Below, in pieces: positions 27,041-36,518 of a DNA stretch of 64,000 bases. Within the stretch, counting starts at the first letter, position 1, and each line of letters starts with the position of its first letter. The notes beneath the pieces are model-generated. The model did no database searches. It worked only from the letters and a program-made list of their open reading frames with translations, and was not told the DNA's origin. Position numbers and translations under genes: made by a program. The DNA is taken from the NCBI GenBank assembly GCA_035283185.1, contig DATEUJ010000142.1, positions 1-64,000 of the forward strand, read 5' to 3'. This DNA comes from DASSFZ01 sp035283185 (GTDB lineage Bacteria; Chloroflexota; Anaerolineae; Fen-1058).

Positions 27041-27487
27041 TCAACTGCCGTGCGCGCGCGCTTCTCTGACGGCGAGCACGATCCAGCCAATCAGGCCGAC
27101 TGCCGTAAGAGCGATCCCCACCAGCGCAGCTATCACTTCCAGCCAGGCCTCCAGCGGAATCGCGAACAGCAGGCCCATCAGCCCGAACGCCAGGGCAGCC
27201 GGCCAGATCGTCGAGGCAGGCAGATGGACGCCCGGCGGGAGCGTCGGCTCGGCGTAGACCACTTCGTCCGCCTGGGCCTCGCGCGGGCTGGTAAACCAAC
27301 CTAGAAACCTCATGGCGATGGCCCCAAAGACCGCCATCAAGATCGGCAGCAGGCACGCGCTGATCAGCAAAACAGACGTGACTGCCTTGACGACATCGTC
27401 GGTCGTCTGTTGCTGCACACCGGATAGCGGCGCGCTAACCATGAGCACGTTCAGCATCTGAAGCTGCGAGAAGAGTTCCGTCAACAT
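27041..27487 (-). CDS. Unknown four-helix membrane protein in the oxidase region
   Basis: The 148-aa product has four hydrophobic stretches: LLISACLLPILMAVFGAIAM, WPAALAFGLMGLLFAI, LEVIAALVGIAL and GLIGWIVLAV. A cytoplasmic or periplasmic loop follows the first (TSPREAQADEVVYAEPTLPPG). No family was recognised. ATG at 27487 is preferred; an upstream GTG at 27499 would have no room for a ribosome site. It ends 15 bp before the next gene, so the two are co-transcribed. A 220-bp inverted-repeat element lies immediately upstream. Confidence 0.68.
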   Translation of the reverse strand: MLTELFSQLQMLNVLMVSAPLSGVQQQTTDDVVKAVTSVLLISACLLPILMAVFGAIAMRFLGWFTSPREAQADEVVYAEPTLPPGVHLPASTIWPAALAFGLMGLLFAIPLEAWLEVIAALVGIALTAVGLIGWIVLAVREARAHGS

Positions 27488-27549
27488 ACGTGCGATCACT
27501 CCAACACGAGATATGGTATTCCACTACAACATCTACGTCGATCGCGAAG

Positions 27550-27771
27550 ATTTTTGGACGCAGACGCGAAGCGCGCAGATGAACGCAGATAAGATCAAAA
27601 GGCTCTTCCAACTTTATGGGGATTTTAGGTCACGGACTGAAGCGAACACGGACTCTTCAGCGTCAGAGGAATTTGTCCGTGTTCTTTTCGGTCAGTGGGG
27701 CGAGCATTTCCCGTCCGATCCGGTAGAGCCGATCAAAATCAGCGAAATCTGCGTTTATCTGCGTCCGAAAA
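27550..27771. repeat. About 220-bp nested inverted-repeat element, GGACGCAGAT type
   Basis: The outer arms TTTTTGGACGCAG...GAACGCAGATAAGATC and GATCAAAATCAGCG...TTATCTGCGTCCGAAAA are imperfect inverted copies. Inner arms GGACTGAAGCGAACACGGAC and GTCCGTGTTCTTTTCGGTCA are also inverted. The piece has no credible ORF and splits the oxidase locus. It resembles a MITE. Confidence 0.75.
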
Positions 27772-27802
27772 CCTTTGGCTGCGGCGGGGGCCGCGCTACG
27801 AA

Positions 27803-29737
27803 TTACGCCAGAGCGCTGGCGTCGACGACCATCGCCACAAACAACAGCGCCAAATACAACTGCGAGAACTTATACAGGCGGCGCGCGGCCGGCTTGTCCA
27901 TCTCGCGCGTCAGGCGGTAGGCGTACCACAGGAACAACCCGTTCAGCACGAGCGCCAGCGCCAGATAGACCCAGCCCAGCATGTGGAAGGCGAACAGCAG
28001 CAGCGTCACCGCCACCATCTGCAGTGAATACAGCCAGATGTGGCGGCGCGTCTCAGCCTCGCCGCGCACGACGGGCAGCATGGGCACGTTGGCTTTCTCG
28101 TAGTCGCCGCGCACGAGAATCGCCAGCGCCCAGGTGTGCGGCGGCGTCCAGTAGAAGACGATCAGGAACAAATAGAGCGCCAGCAGATCGACGCGGCCCG
28201 TCACCGCCGCCCAGCCCACCAGCGGTGGCACGGCGCCGGCGATGCCGCCGATGACGATGTTGTGCGGCGTCGAGCGCTTCAGCCACAGCGTGTACACGAA
28301 TACGTAGTAGATGATCCCGAACACCGCCAGCGTCGCCGCCAGCAGATTGACGAACACCAGCAAGATGGCGAACGACGCGCCGCTGGCGACCAATCCAAAC
28401 GCGAGCGCCCGGCGCGGATCGAGTTGATGGCGTGGGATCGGGCGATTCTTCGTGCGGCTCATCAGGCCGTCGATGTCACGATCGACGTAGCAGTTGATCG
28501 CGTTCGCGCCCGCCGAGGCCAGCGCGCCGCCGATCAGCGTGAAGGCGGCCAACGGCAGCGACACGCTGCCTCGTCCGGCGATCAACATCGAGGCCAACGT
28601 CGTCGTCAGCAGCAAGGCGATGATCCACGGCTTGGTCAGATAGAGGTATTTCTTGAACGCCGATCCGCCCGTCGACGGGTGCGCAGCCCCCACATTCGAC
28701 GCCGGCTCCGCTCGCCCCGGGCGCTCCTGCGCGGGCACCTCGGACGTGACCGGCCCGCTGCGCGCCAGGACGACGGCCAGCGCCACAGCTACGCCCCACG
28801 CCGCCGCCGCCACGGCCAAGTGCAGGGCGCGCAGGATGAGCGGCAGCGACCACAGCGCCGTCAAACCGCCCACGACGATCTGCGCGACGAACAGGCCGAG
28901 CAGAATCAGCGCGCCGAGTGACACCCGAGGCGCCTGCGCGCGAACCCGCCGCGCTTCGACGGCGAAGAGCAACACCGGAATGCCTGTCGCAAGCGCTGCG
29001 AAGCGATGCGTGAAGTGCACCACGACCAGTGGGTCGCTCAACGGCGGTACGATCTCGCTCAGGCACAGCGGCCAGTCGGGGCAGGCCAGCGACGCCCCGG
29101 TATTCACCACAGTCGCGCCAAGCAGCGTCAAGACCAGGATCGAAATCGCGGAGGCCAGCGCGAGCGCGAGAATCCGAGAACGGAGCCGGGCCTCAATCCG
29201 ACCGCCCGCCCCCTCGGCCATCCGACCATCCGACCGCTCGACCACCTGACCATCCGACCACTCGACCAATCGCGCGTTCGTGGCGACGACGATCAGGCAG
29301 GCGAACACGAGAAGCGCCGTGCCGAGGTGAATCCACACCGCTAACGGGGGGAGCTCCAGGACGACGGTGACGGCGCCCAGAAGAATCTGCACGATCAGCG
29401 CACCCGCGGCAGCCAGCGCCGGTCGCAGGATGGCCGGATGGGAGCGATACGAACGCCACGCAGCCACGACGATGGCCGCGACGAGCACGCTCACCACGCC
29501 CGCCACCAGCCTATGCGAGAACTCGATCCACGGCTCGCGCCCGGGCGGGGGAATAAGGTAGCCGTGGCATGTCGGCCAGTCCGGGCAACCCAGCCCTGAC
29601 CCCGTGACGCGCACAATGCCGCCGACGACGATCAGGACAAATGTCGCCGCGACCGCGGCCAGCGTCAGCGCGCGGAGCCCGCGGTCTACCTTACCCGTTG
29701 CCGGGCTAATCCTTCGACTCTCAGGACTGGCGGCCAT
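27803..29737 (-). CDS. ctaAB: Heme A synthase-heme O synthase fusion (CtaA-CtaB)
   Basis: The 644-aa polytopic membrane protein joins two consecutive enzymes of heme A synthesis. Residues 1-335 are COX15/CtaA: paired CPDWPTC and CPDWPLC Cys motifs and His in EFSHRLVAG, WIHLGTALL, HFTHRFAAL and LRALHLAVA. Residues 360-644 are CtaB: NCYVDRDIDGLMSRTKNRPI prenyl-binding site, STPHNIVIGGIAGA and DYEKANVPMLPVV. CtaB farnesylates heme B and CtaA oxidises heme O. The CtaA part carries a hydrophilic insert near 155-180 made of short repeats (VEWSDGQVVERSDGRM). The gene overlaps ctaD by 17 bp. This fusion is known in Chloroflexota. Confidence 0.93.
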   Translation of the reverse strand: MAASPESRRISPATGKVDRGLRALTLAAVAATFVLIVVGGIVRVTGSGLGCPDWPTCHGYLIPPPGREPWIEFSHRLVAGVVSVLVAAIVVAAWRSYRSHPAILRPALAAAGALIVQILLGAVTVVLELPPLAVWIHLGTALLVFACLIVVATNARLVEWSDGQVVERSDGRMAEGAGGRIEARLRSRILALALASAISILVLTLLGATVVNTGASLACPDWPLCLSEIVPPLSDPLVVVHFTHRFAALATGIPVLLFAVEARRVRAQAPRVSLGALILLGLFVAQIVVGGLTALWSLPLILRALHLAVAAAAWGVAVALAVVLARSGPVTSEVPAQERPGRAEPASNVGAAHPSTGGSAFKKYLYLTKPWIIALLLTTTLASMLIAGRGSVSLPLAAFTLIGGALASAGANAINCYVDRDIDGLMSRTKNRPIPRHQLDPRRALAFGLVASGASFAILLVFVNLLAATLAVFGIIYYVFVYTLWLKRSTPHNIVIGGIAGAVPPLVGWAAVTGRVDLLALYLFLIVFYWTPPHTWALAILVRGDYEKANVPMLPVVRGEAETRRHIWLYSLQMVAVTLLLFAFHMLGWVYLALALVLNGLFLWYAYRLTREMDKPAARRLYKFSQLYLALLFVAMVVDASALA

Positions 29738-31358
29738 GCGCCATCCTCATGTCGCGCACGGGGCGCTCGCTGTGGACGGTAGGGATGGTTTCGAAGTTGT
29801 ACTCCGGCGGCGGCGAGGGCGTCGCCCACTCCAATGTGTTGCCTTCCCAGGGATCATCTCCGGCGGGGACTCTGCGCTCGTGGCTCAGGTAGAGATTGAT
29901 CATAAACACGAGCACCGACGCGGCGATCAGGAACGCGCCGGTGGTAGCCAGGCTGTTGTAGCGCGTCCAGCCGAAGTCCGCGCCGTAGTCGGCGATGCGG
30001 CGCGGCATGCCCATCAGCCCCAGGAGGTGCATCGGGAAGAAAGTCAGGTTGAACCCGATCAGCATCAGCCAGAACTGGAGCTTGCCCCAGCGCTCGTCCA
30101 ACATCCAGCCGGTCATCTTCGGCAGCCAATAGTAAAATCCTGCGAAGATGCCGAACACCGCCCCGCCGAACAGAACGTAATGTAAATGCGCGACGACGTA
30201 GTACGTGTCATGCACCTGCAAATCGACGGGCACGATCGCCTGGAACACGCCGCTGATGCCGCCGATCACGAACATCGTCAGGAAGCCGAACACGAACAGC
30301 AGCGGCGTCTTGAGGGACAAATGACCGGCCCACAGCGTCGCGATCCAGTTGAAGATCTTCACGCCGGTCGGCACGGCGATGGCCATCGTCGCGATCATGA
30401 AAAACGCCCGTAATTGCGGCGCAACGCCGGTTGTGTACATGTGATGCGCCCAGACCAGGAAGCCCATCACGGCGATCGCCAGCGACGAGTAGGCGATGGC
30501 CTTGTAGCCGAAGATCGGCTTCCGGCTGAAGACCGGGAGCACCTCAGAGACGATGCCCATCGCCGGCAGGATCATGATGTACACGGCCGGATGGGAATAG
30601 AACCAGAACATGTGCTGCCACAGTCGGGGATCGACGCCAGAGGCGGTAGAGAAGATCGAAGTGATAGCCAGCCGGTCGGCGAGCAGGATGATCAGCGCGC
30701 CGGTCAGCACCGGCGTGGAAAATAAGATCATCATAGAGGTTGCCAGGATGGCCCAGGCGAGCAGCGGAATGCGCGTCATGGTCATGCCGGGGCAGCGCAT
30801 GTTCACGATCGTGACCATGAAGTTGATCGCGCCCAGCAGCGACGACGTGCCGACGAACAGCAACCCCAAGATCCACGTAGTCACACCGGCGCCCGGCGTG
30901 AACACGGTCGTGCTCAGCGGCGTGTAGCCCGTCCACCCGGCGCTGGAGGCGCCGGACTCGAACAGGAAGCTGCTGTACAGCATGACGCCCGCAGCCAGGA
31001 ACAGCCAGTACGAGAAGGCATTGAGCCTGGGGAAGGCCATGTCGCGCGCGCCGATCATGATCGGGACCATGTAATTGCCGAAGCCGGCGAACATCGGGAT
31101 GATGAACAGAAAGATCATCGTCGTCCCGTGCATCGTGAAGAACTGGTTGTACACGTCGGGATCCACAACCTGCATGCCGGGCTGCGACAGCTCCAGGCGG
31201 ATGAACAGCGCGAGGACGCCCCCGGCGAGGAAGAACAGGAAGGCCGACCAGACGTACAGCAGGCCGATCTTCTTGTGATCGACCGTCGTCAACCATTCCA
31301 TCAGGGCGCCGCGCCGCCGCGGCGCAACGGCGCTAATCGTACCGGTTATCGTGGCCAT
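29721..31358 (-). CDS. ctaD: Cytochrome c oxidase subunit I, A2-type
   Basis: The 545-aa catalytic subunit binds heme a and the heme a3-CuB centre. Key segments are TMHGTTMIFLF (heme ligand region), WFYSHPAVYIMILPAMGIVSE (CuB His and cross-linked Tyr), WAHHMYTTG (CuB His pair) and YVVAHLHYVLFGG (heme His pair). The usual HPEVY glutamate of the D-channel is absent, and the preceding Tyr-Ser (YSHPAV) fits the A2 subfamily of heme-copper oxidases. It sits in the order ctaC-ctaD-ctaAB, ten bases after ctaC. With the cytochrome c domain on subunit II it forms a caa3-type oxidase. Confidence 0.95.
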   Translation of the reverse strand: MATITGTISAVAPRRRGALMEWLTTVDHKKIGLLYVWSAFLFFLAGGVLALFIRLELSQPGMQVVDPDVYNQFFTMHGTTMIFLFIIPMFAGFGNYMVPIMIGARDMAFPRLNAFSYWLFLAAGVMLYSSFLFESGASSAGWTGYTPLSTTVFTPGAGVTTWILGLLFVGTSSLLGAINFMVTIVNMRCPGMTMTRIPLLAWAILATSMMILFSTPVLTGALIILLADRLAITSIFSTASGVDPRLWQHMFWFYSHPAVYIMILPAMGIVSEVLPVFSRKPIFGYKAIAYSSLAIAVMGFLVWAHHMYTTGVAPQLRAFFMIATMAIAVPTGVKIFNWIATLWAGHLSLKTPLLFVFGFLTMFVIGGISGVFQAIVPVDLQVHDTYYVVAHLHYVLFGGAVFGIFAGFYYWLPKMTGWMLDERWGKLQFWLMLIGFNLTFFPMHLLGLMGMPRRIADYGADFGWTRYNSLATTGAFLIAASVLVFMINLYLSHERRVPAGDDPWEGNTLEWATPSPPPEYNFETIPTVHSERPVRDMRMAHGRQS

Positions 31359-31367
31359 GAATCATCC

Positions 31368-32423
31368 TTATTTCAGAGTCTGAAGATACGCGACGAGCGA
31401 CGCGATGTCCGCCGGCGACAGGTTGAGGTTGGGCATCAGCGAGCCGGCCTTGACGGCAGGGGGATCGGCCAGCCACTTCGCCAGGTTGTAGGGTGTGGTC
31501 GCCAGCGTGCACCCGGCGAAGCACGGACGGCCATAGACATGGGTGAGGTCCGGCCCCGTCTTGCCCACAGCACCGGGCACGCCTCGAATCACATGACACC
31601 CAGCGCAGCCCGCGCTCTGAAAGATCTGCTGGCCGGTCTGCGCCGCCGTCTCGGCGGGCGCGGCGGCGTCTCCGGCCTGACTCTTTACCCACGCCGCAAA
31701 CTCGTCTTCGGACACCGCCGTGACGACCAGGCGCATGTAGGCGTGGGAGACGCCGCATAGCTCGGCGCACTGTCCGTAATAGTCGCCCGGCCGGCTGGCT
31801 CTCAGCAGCGATTGATTGATCACGCCCTGCATCGCGTCGGTCTTGCCGCTTAGTTCAGGCGCCCAGAAACTGTGGATCACGTCGGCTGAAGTGATCTGGA
31901 GATTGATGACCCGTCCAACGGGGATGACCATCTGCCCCGCCGTCGCAATGCCAAAATCGGGATAGCGAAACTCCCACCACCACTGATGACCGATCACCTC
32001 GACGGAGATCGGCACGCCGGGTTCGGCCGAGTATGCAGCCGCGTCGATATTTTGCTGCGCCCTTACCGCCAGCACGAACAGCGCCACGACGATGACCGCC
32101 GGCGCGACCGTCCAGGCGATCTCAAGGCGCGTATTGCCGTGAATCTGGGGTGGCTCGCCGGCGTCCTTCGCCCGACGGCGGAAGCGAAAGGCGGCGATCA
32201 AGATCAAACCTTCCACGACGAGGAACACGCTGGCGGCGATGATGAGCACGATGGTGTGGAGATCGGCGATAGCGGCGGATACAGGAGAAGCCGGTTCGAG
32301 GGCAGACGGCGGGCCGTCGGGTTCGGCCAATGCCATAGCGGGGAGAAAGAGCGCCAGGAGCAGTGCAACCAGCAACGAGACAAGAATTACACTCCGGGTC
32401 CGCGTCTTATTGAACGCGCGCAT
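31368..32423 (-). CDS. ctaC: Cytochrome c oxidase subunit II with C-terminal cytochrome c (caa3 type)
   Basis: The 351-aa product has a signal segment (about 8-32), two transmembrane helices (about 50-75 and 95-118) and a cupredoxin domain with the CuA site CAELCGVSHAYM near 225. A fused cytochrome c domain follows (CAGCH near 280, with a Met ligand in AGSLMPNLNLS). It accepts electrons from soluble donors and passes them to subunit I. The start is ATG 32423 with GGAGGACCG upstream; the frame extends to 32510, but those residues are not a leader. It heads the ctaC-ctaD-ctaAB operon. Confidence 0.94.
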   Translation of the reverse strand: MRAFNKTRTRSVILVSLLVALLLALFLPAMALAEPDGPPSALEPASPVSAAIADLHTIVLIIAASVFLVVEGLILIAAFRFRRRAKDAGEPPQIHGNTRLEIAWTVAPAVIVVALFVLAVRAQQNIDAAAYSAEPGVPISVEVIGHQWWWEFRYPDFGIATAGQMVIPVGRVINLQITSADVIHSFWAPELSGKTDAMQGVINQSLLRASRPGDYYGQCAELCGVSHAYMRLVVTAVSEDEFAAWVKSQAGDAAAPAETAAQTGQQIFQSAGCAGCHVIRGVPGAVGKTGPDLTHVYGRPCFAGCTLATTPYNLAKWLADPPAVKAGSLMPNLNLSPADIASLVAYLQTLK

Positions 32424-32683
32424 CGGTCCTCCGTGCCCGTGATGTGAAGCCGTCAAATGGTGCGTCACAAAGGGAGGCTCTTGCCAGATCGAAGCTGCCC
32501 ACCGTCGCAAGAGCTATAAGTGAATCTTGGCGCGATTATACCATGCACAATCTGAAAAGTAAATCGCCGCCTCGATAGCAGCGAATAGAGAGGGGATGCA
32601 GCACCTCGCTGCATCCCCGTATCCACAGCCTTGCGATGGTTTTCAGGCCAACTCAAGGCTCAGCTACAGCCCCCACCGCGTGA

Positions 32684-35506
32684 TCACGGCTGGTAGTAGA
32701 CGTTCACGGCGACCCAGTCGAGCGAGAAGTCGCGCGCCGTCGAGCTGGCGGTGTTGATGATGCGCACGCGGAAACTCGTGTTGCCGAAGTCCGAAGCGCT
32801 CCAGGCGCGACCCCAGGTGTCCGCCGGACCACCCAGCGTGTAGGTGACTTCGGACTTAGTCAGGTTCGGCGTCTGTTTCGCGGTCGTCCAGGTCGTGCCG
32901 CCGTCCCACGACAACTGCACGCACATCTTGGGCGCGTTCGACGTGCTGTCCACCTTTGCGTCGAGCTGGACTTCGATGCCGTTGATCGCTGAGGCCGAGA
33001 AGGTGAAATTGTAATCGTGGAAGATGTGCTTATCCTTCTTGGCATGCGTGCACGACGTCTGGTTGCCCGTGCCGCTGTTGTTGTCCACCGCGAACGCACC
33101 GCCGTCGGTGTGGGCATCCGCGGGATTGACCTCAAAGCCGTTGCCATCGCCACCAGAGGCTGCGGCGTTCGCCGTTGGGCTTCGTAGGCCGGTGTTCGTG
33201 GGCGGCGGCGGAGCCGAGAGCGTGCCGCCATCGACCACGAGCGCGTACGGCTGTGGGCCATTGGGGACGTTGAAACCCTTGACCCGGATGGTGTACGTGC
33301 CCGCCGTCGCCGACTGAACGTAGACGTTCTCGACGTTGTTCCGGCGATCCGCTGCGCCGCCGGTGGCGCTCCACCCGCCGCTGAACACGTTGCCCAGGTA
33401 GGTGGTGGTGCCGTTAGGGGCGACCACTTCCAGATCCAGGTCGTTGACCAGATTCACGCTGGCGGACTCGGTGGAGGGAAAATCGCTCCACACGAGCGTA
33501 ATCTTCAGTGGACTGCCGCCCGCGCTGACCACCGATTGGTAGGTGGTCGTGCTGCCGGTGCTCGCGCCACCGCTGGTCACGTCCGCAAACTGATGGGAGC
33601 CATCGGTAGCATTCGCCACGTTCACACGGCCCCAGCCCTCGTGGTTGTTGGGGATAGGGAAGTCGTTGTCGTTGGCGCCGTCGTTGTTCTCGTCGAGCAT
33701 ATCCACGGCAGAGTTGATGAGCGTCGCCTTGACCAGTGCGGCGCTGGCGCTCAGACTGTGCGCCTTCTGGTAGAAGTCGCGCACCACGGTCGCCGCGCCA
33801 GCGGTCAGCGGGTTGGACATCGAAGTGCCGCCCATGCCCTTGTAAGCCACGTTGCGCGGCATGCCCCAGCCGTCCCACTGATACAGACCGTTCTGCGGAT
33901 TTACCGGATCGCCATAGCCTTCCTGATACAGGCCGGAGTAGCCGGAGAGGATCCAGGTGCCGGGGGCCACGACGTCGGGCTTGATGCGGTTGTCGTCCGT
34001 CGGGCCACGGCTGGACCACGAAGCCATCTGCTCCTGGTTGCCCGCCGTGACATCGCTCGCCAGCGGCTCGGCCGGGAAGTCGGCGGGGTAACGCTGACCC
34101 CACGTGCCCAGGAAGTTGACCTGGTTGCCGCCCATGCTCGAGCAGGTCTGGCCGGTCTGGTATAGGTCGTGCGAGGTGTAGGTCAGGCTGGTATCGCACT
34201 GGTAGTTCCCCTGCCGGTCGTTCTCGCTCGCGCCGACGGTGAGCACGTTCTTGGCGGTGGCCGGGGAGCCGGTAGAGTCGTTGTCCACCACCCCATCCGA
34301 GTTGGCGTCGGTGCCCTCGTTACCCGCCGAGAACGTGATGACCATGTCCTTGTTCGTCCAGATGAAGCTGTCGGCGTTGGCGCTGTCCAGCGTGTAATCG
34401 CCCGCCACCGCGCTGCCCCAGGAATTGGAATGGATACGCGCCCCAGCATTGTATGCCTGCTGGAAGAGCTGCTTGATGTCGTTCGGGATGCCGATGAGAT
34501 AGTAGCCGTCGGGACTGCCGGAACAAGCCGCGTAGGTGTCCAGATATTCCTCTACAGCCTGGAAGACGAGCCGGGCCGCCGGGGCCGTGCCCTTGCCCTC
34601 CCCGTTTGCGCCTCCATCGCCCAGCACCGAGACTGACACATGCGTCCCATGCCCGCTGTCCACATCCACCGGGCCATCCGGGATCACGTCGTAGCACCGG
34701 AAAGCGTCGGGGGCGCTCCAGTTGTAAATGGCGACGATGCGACTGGGAGGAATGTCGGGGTGTGCGCCTGCCGTCGTGCCATCGCCAAGACCGGTATCCG
34801 CGACGGCGGCGATCTGGGTCGAGCCGTCGTATCCGAGTGCATTGGCCGTGTTCGCGCCCATGATGACGCCCGCCCCGTACTCGTTGTGCTTCTCCCGGAA
34901 CGTAAAGTTCTGCACCCAGGCGACGTCGAGCACGTGGGCGACTGCGTCAAGTTGAGCAGCGTCGGCTGCTACCAACAGAATGTTCTCCGCGCGCGCCAGG
35001 ACTTGGGCGCCGGTCGATGCGATCGCCGCGGCTGACACACCGGCATCCGCGCCGCGCTCGACTCTCACGGTGTAAAGGTGCGTTCCGTCGCGCGCCAGAT
35101 TGGGGCTGAGCTTGTAAGCCGGATGGAAGAGACCCACCCACGCGACGCCGCTCAGGCCCTCCACTTTGCGCGCCTGCCCCGGGTTCATGCGCGCCTTGAA
35201 GGCGAAGTCCGGAATGTAGTCCAACAGCTCTGCCCCTGCTGCGGCGACCTCATCCTTCCAGGCCTGTTCCACCGGCCCGCGAAACTGAACGATGTAATAG
35301 CCGCGCTGGCCAGGGGCGTAGCCGGCAATGGTGAGGCCGGGCGGAATGTCCGGTCTCTCACCGCGAGCCGGCATGAACGTCGCCGCCTTTAATCGAATGG
35401 GCGCCGGCTGTCCCTGCGCGGCCGGGCCGGCCAGGCCGACACCCGGCGCCAGCAGCGCCAACAGCAGCGACATAACCAACGCACATGTGTAGAGCTTGTT
35501 ACGCAT
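32684..35506 (-). CDS. Secreted subtilisin-family (S8) serine protease
   Basis: The 940-aa preproprotein has a signal peptide (about 1-30), a propeptide region to about 200, and a subtilase domain. The catalytic residues are visible: Asp in VADTGLGDG (near 238), His in SGHGTHV (near 285), oxyanion Asn in HSNSWGS and Ser in GTSMSNP (near 560). Insertions surround the protease core (for example YLDTYAACSGSPDGYYL). A P-domain-like or PPC-like beta domain follows (about 640-775), then a C-terminal beta-sandwich with DFSLDWVAVNVYY. It is an exported protease for extracellular protein degradation. The 5' region carries a TATAAT near 35797 and hairpins. Confidence 0.92.
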   Translation of the reverse strand: MRNKLYTCALVMSLLLALLAPGVGLAGPAAQGQPAPIRLKAATFMPARGERPDIPPGLTIAGYAPGQRGYYIVQFRGPVEQAWKDEVAAAGAELLDYIPDFAFKARMNPGQARKVEGLSGVAWVGLFHPAYKLSPNLARDGTHLYTVRVERGADAGVSAAAIASTGAQVLARAENILLVAADAAQLDAVAHVLDVAWVQNFTFREKHNEYGAGVIMGANTANALGYDGSTQIAAVADTGLGDGTTAGAHPDIPPSRIVAIYNWSAPDAFRCYDVIPDGPVDVDSGHGTHVSVSVLGDGGANGEGKGTAPAARLVFQAVEEYLDTYAACSGSPDGYYLIGIPNDIKQLFQQAYNAGARIHSNSWGSAVAGDYTLDSANADSFIWTNKDMVITFSAGNEGTDANSDGVVDNDSTGSPATAKNVLTVGASENDRQGNYQCDTSLTYTSHDLYQTGQTCSSMGGNQVNFLGTWGQRYPADFPAEPLASDVTAGNQEQMASWSSRGPTDDNRIKPDVVAPGTWILSGYSGLYQEGYGDPVNPQNGLYQWDGWGMPRNVAYKGMGGTSMSNPLTAGAATVVRDFYQKAHSLSASAALVKATLINSAVDMLDENNDGANDNDFPIPNNHEGWGRVNVANATDGSHQFADVTSGGASTGSTTTYQSVVSAGGSPLKITLVWSDFPSTESASVNLVNDLDLEVVAPNGTTTYLGNVFSGGWSATGGAADRRNNVENVYVQSATAGTYTIRVKGFNVPNGPQPYALVVDGGTLSAPPPPTNTGLRSPTANAAASGGDGNGFEVNPADAHTDGGAFAVDNNSGTGNQTSCTHAKKDKHIFHDYNFTFSASAINGIEVQLDAKVDSTSNAPKMCVQLSWDGGTTWTTAKQTPNLTKSEVTYTLGGPADTWGRAWSASDFGNTSFRVRIINTASSTARDFSLDWVAVNVYYQP

Positions 35507-35861
35507 CAGATTTGCCTCCTCGGTGGCTTGTGTGTGAGCTGGGGCACGGCGCGCGTCGGCGGAGCCAGCTCGGATTCCCCGCCAAACCGTTCACACCAAC
35601 TTCAAACAACTCCAATTACAGCAACGTCCTCGCGCAAGAAATTACCTGCGCGAGGACGAAATCCTGAGAGCCGTAACAAGAAATACCAATCGAGAGTTGA
35701 CGCCAATTCTTAGCCCACCCGGCCCACGGCTGTCACCCTGACCCTGAGTGTAGCGAAGGGGAAGGGTCTCGCCCGCTCGGATTGAGATGCCTCGATATTA
35801 TAAACCAAAAACGACTCTTTTTGGTAAAGAAGTGGTATGAAACGAGGCAACAGATCACCGC
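35507..35861. other. Intergenic region with hairpins and a possible promoter for the subtilase gene
   Basis: A stem CGTCCTCGCGCA/TGCGCGAGGACG spans about 35624-35658. An inverted repeat ACCAAAAA/TTTTTGGT lies at about 35804-35825. A minus-strand TATAAT at 35797-35802 could be a -10 box, giving a leader of about 290 nt. A half-arm of a common repeat (CACCCTGACCCTGAGTGTAG) occurs near 35737. No gene was seen. Confidence 0.5.
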
Positions 35862-36116
35862 TCAGCGGGCACCTACTAACCTGCCGACAACCCGGACATA
35901 TCTCCGCTCGAATACACTGCTGTCATGCGGCGCTTTGCGCAGGCTACGCGTCAAGTCTAACCCGGCGTAATGCAGTTCCTGATGCATGCCGGTCCGCCAC
36001 AGCGGCGCGTCGCTCACGTCGTAGACGATGCCGTTGCAGGCAATGTATACGGGCCTGCCTTTAGTACCGTCGTACTGGCGCAGCTCGGCCTCAGTGAAGA
36101 CGCGTTCCTGGGGCAT
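35862..36116 (-). CDS. Cytochrome b5-like heme/steroid-binding domain protein
   Basis: The 84-aa protein is a minimal cytochrome b5-like domain: FTEAELRQYDGTKGRPVYIA opens it, then GIVYDVSDAPLWRTGMHQELHYAGLDLT and APHDSSVFERRYVRVVGRLV. This is the short membrane-associated-progesterone-receptor type rather than classical b5. His residues in GMHQELHYAG are candidate ligands. It has no membrane segment. Possible roles are heme binding or redox partnering. It is the last gene before the subtilase, downstream of the cupin. Confidence 0.78.
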   Translation of the reverse strand: MPQERVFTEAELRQYDGTKGRPVYIACNGIVYDVSDAPLWRTGMHQELHYAGLDLTRSLRKAPHDSSVFERRYVRVVGRLVGAR

Positions 36117-36185
36117 GGGGACGTGTTGCGTGTTTCGTGTTTCGTATTGCGTATCCGGATGACGGAACAGGCAATACGGAATACG
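36117..36185. repeat. Short intergenic repeat of TTGCGT/TTTCGT units
   Basis: GTGTTGCGTGTTTCGTGTTT is followed by TATTGCGTATCCG and an inverted GCAATACGGAATACG. It is a low-complexity intergenic piece between the cupin and b5 genes. Confidence 0.5.
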
Positions 36186-36518
36186 TCATGATTTTGGTGG
36201 TGGGGCAATGCCGACCAAGATCGTCAGGCGTGTATCGCTTCGATTCTCGACGCCATGCGAGACGCCGGCCGGCGCCCAGACCAGCATCCCCGGCCCGGCT
36301 CCGCGCACTTCATCTCTGACTGTGAACACGCCCCGGCCTTCGATGACGTAGTAGAACTTGTCGGCGGCGGCGTGTGCGTGCGCCTCCTGCGCCTGCCCGG
36401 GTTCCAGGCAATTGAGGCCGACCATCACATAGTCGCCCTGAAACAGCGTCGTTTTGAAGTGCTTGTCGGCGCGCGCGTCGATGTGGTCGTGGTAGTCTTT
36501 GAACATCTCATCCTTCAT
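36186..36518 (-). CDS. Small single-domain cupin protein
   Basis: The 110-aa product is one cupin barrel: motif 1 in EAHAHAAADKFYYVIEGRG (His, His and Glu metal ligands) and motif 2 in MLVWAPAGVSHGVENRS (His). It would bind a divalent metal; enzyme and substrate are unknown. The first four residues MKDE are encoded by a GGATGAA-type repeat also found upstream of the BtuF-like gene at 56771, so the true start may be the ATG at 36506 (MFKDYHD). Confidence 0.82.
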   Translation of the reverse strand: MKDEMFKDYHDHIDARADKHFKTTLFQGDYVMVGLNCLEPGQAQEAHAHAAADKFYYVIEGRGVFTVRDEVRGAGPGMLVWAPAGVSHGVENRSDTRLTILVGIAPPPKS

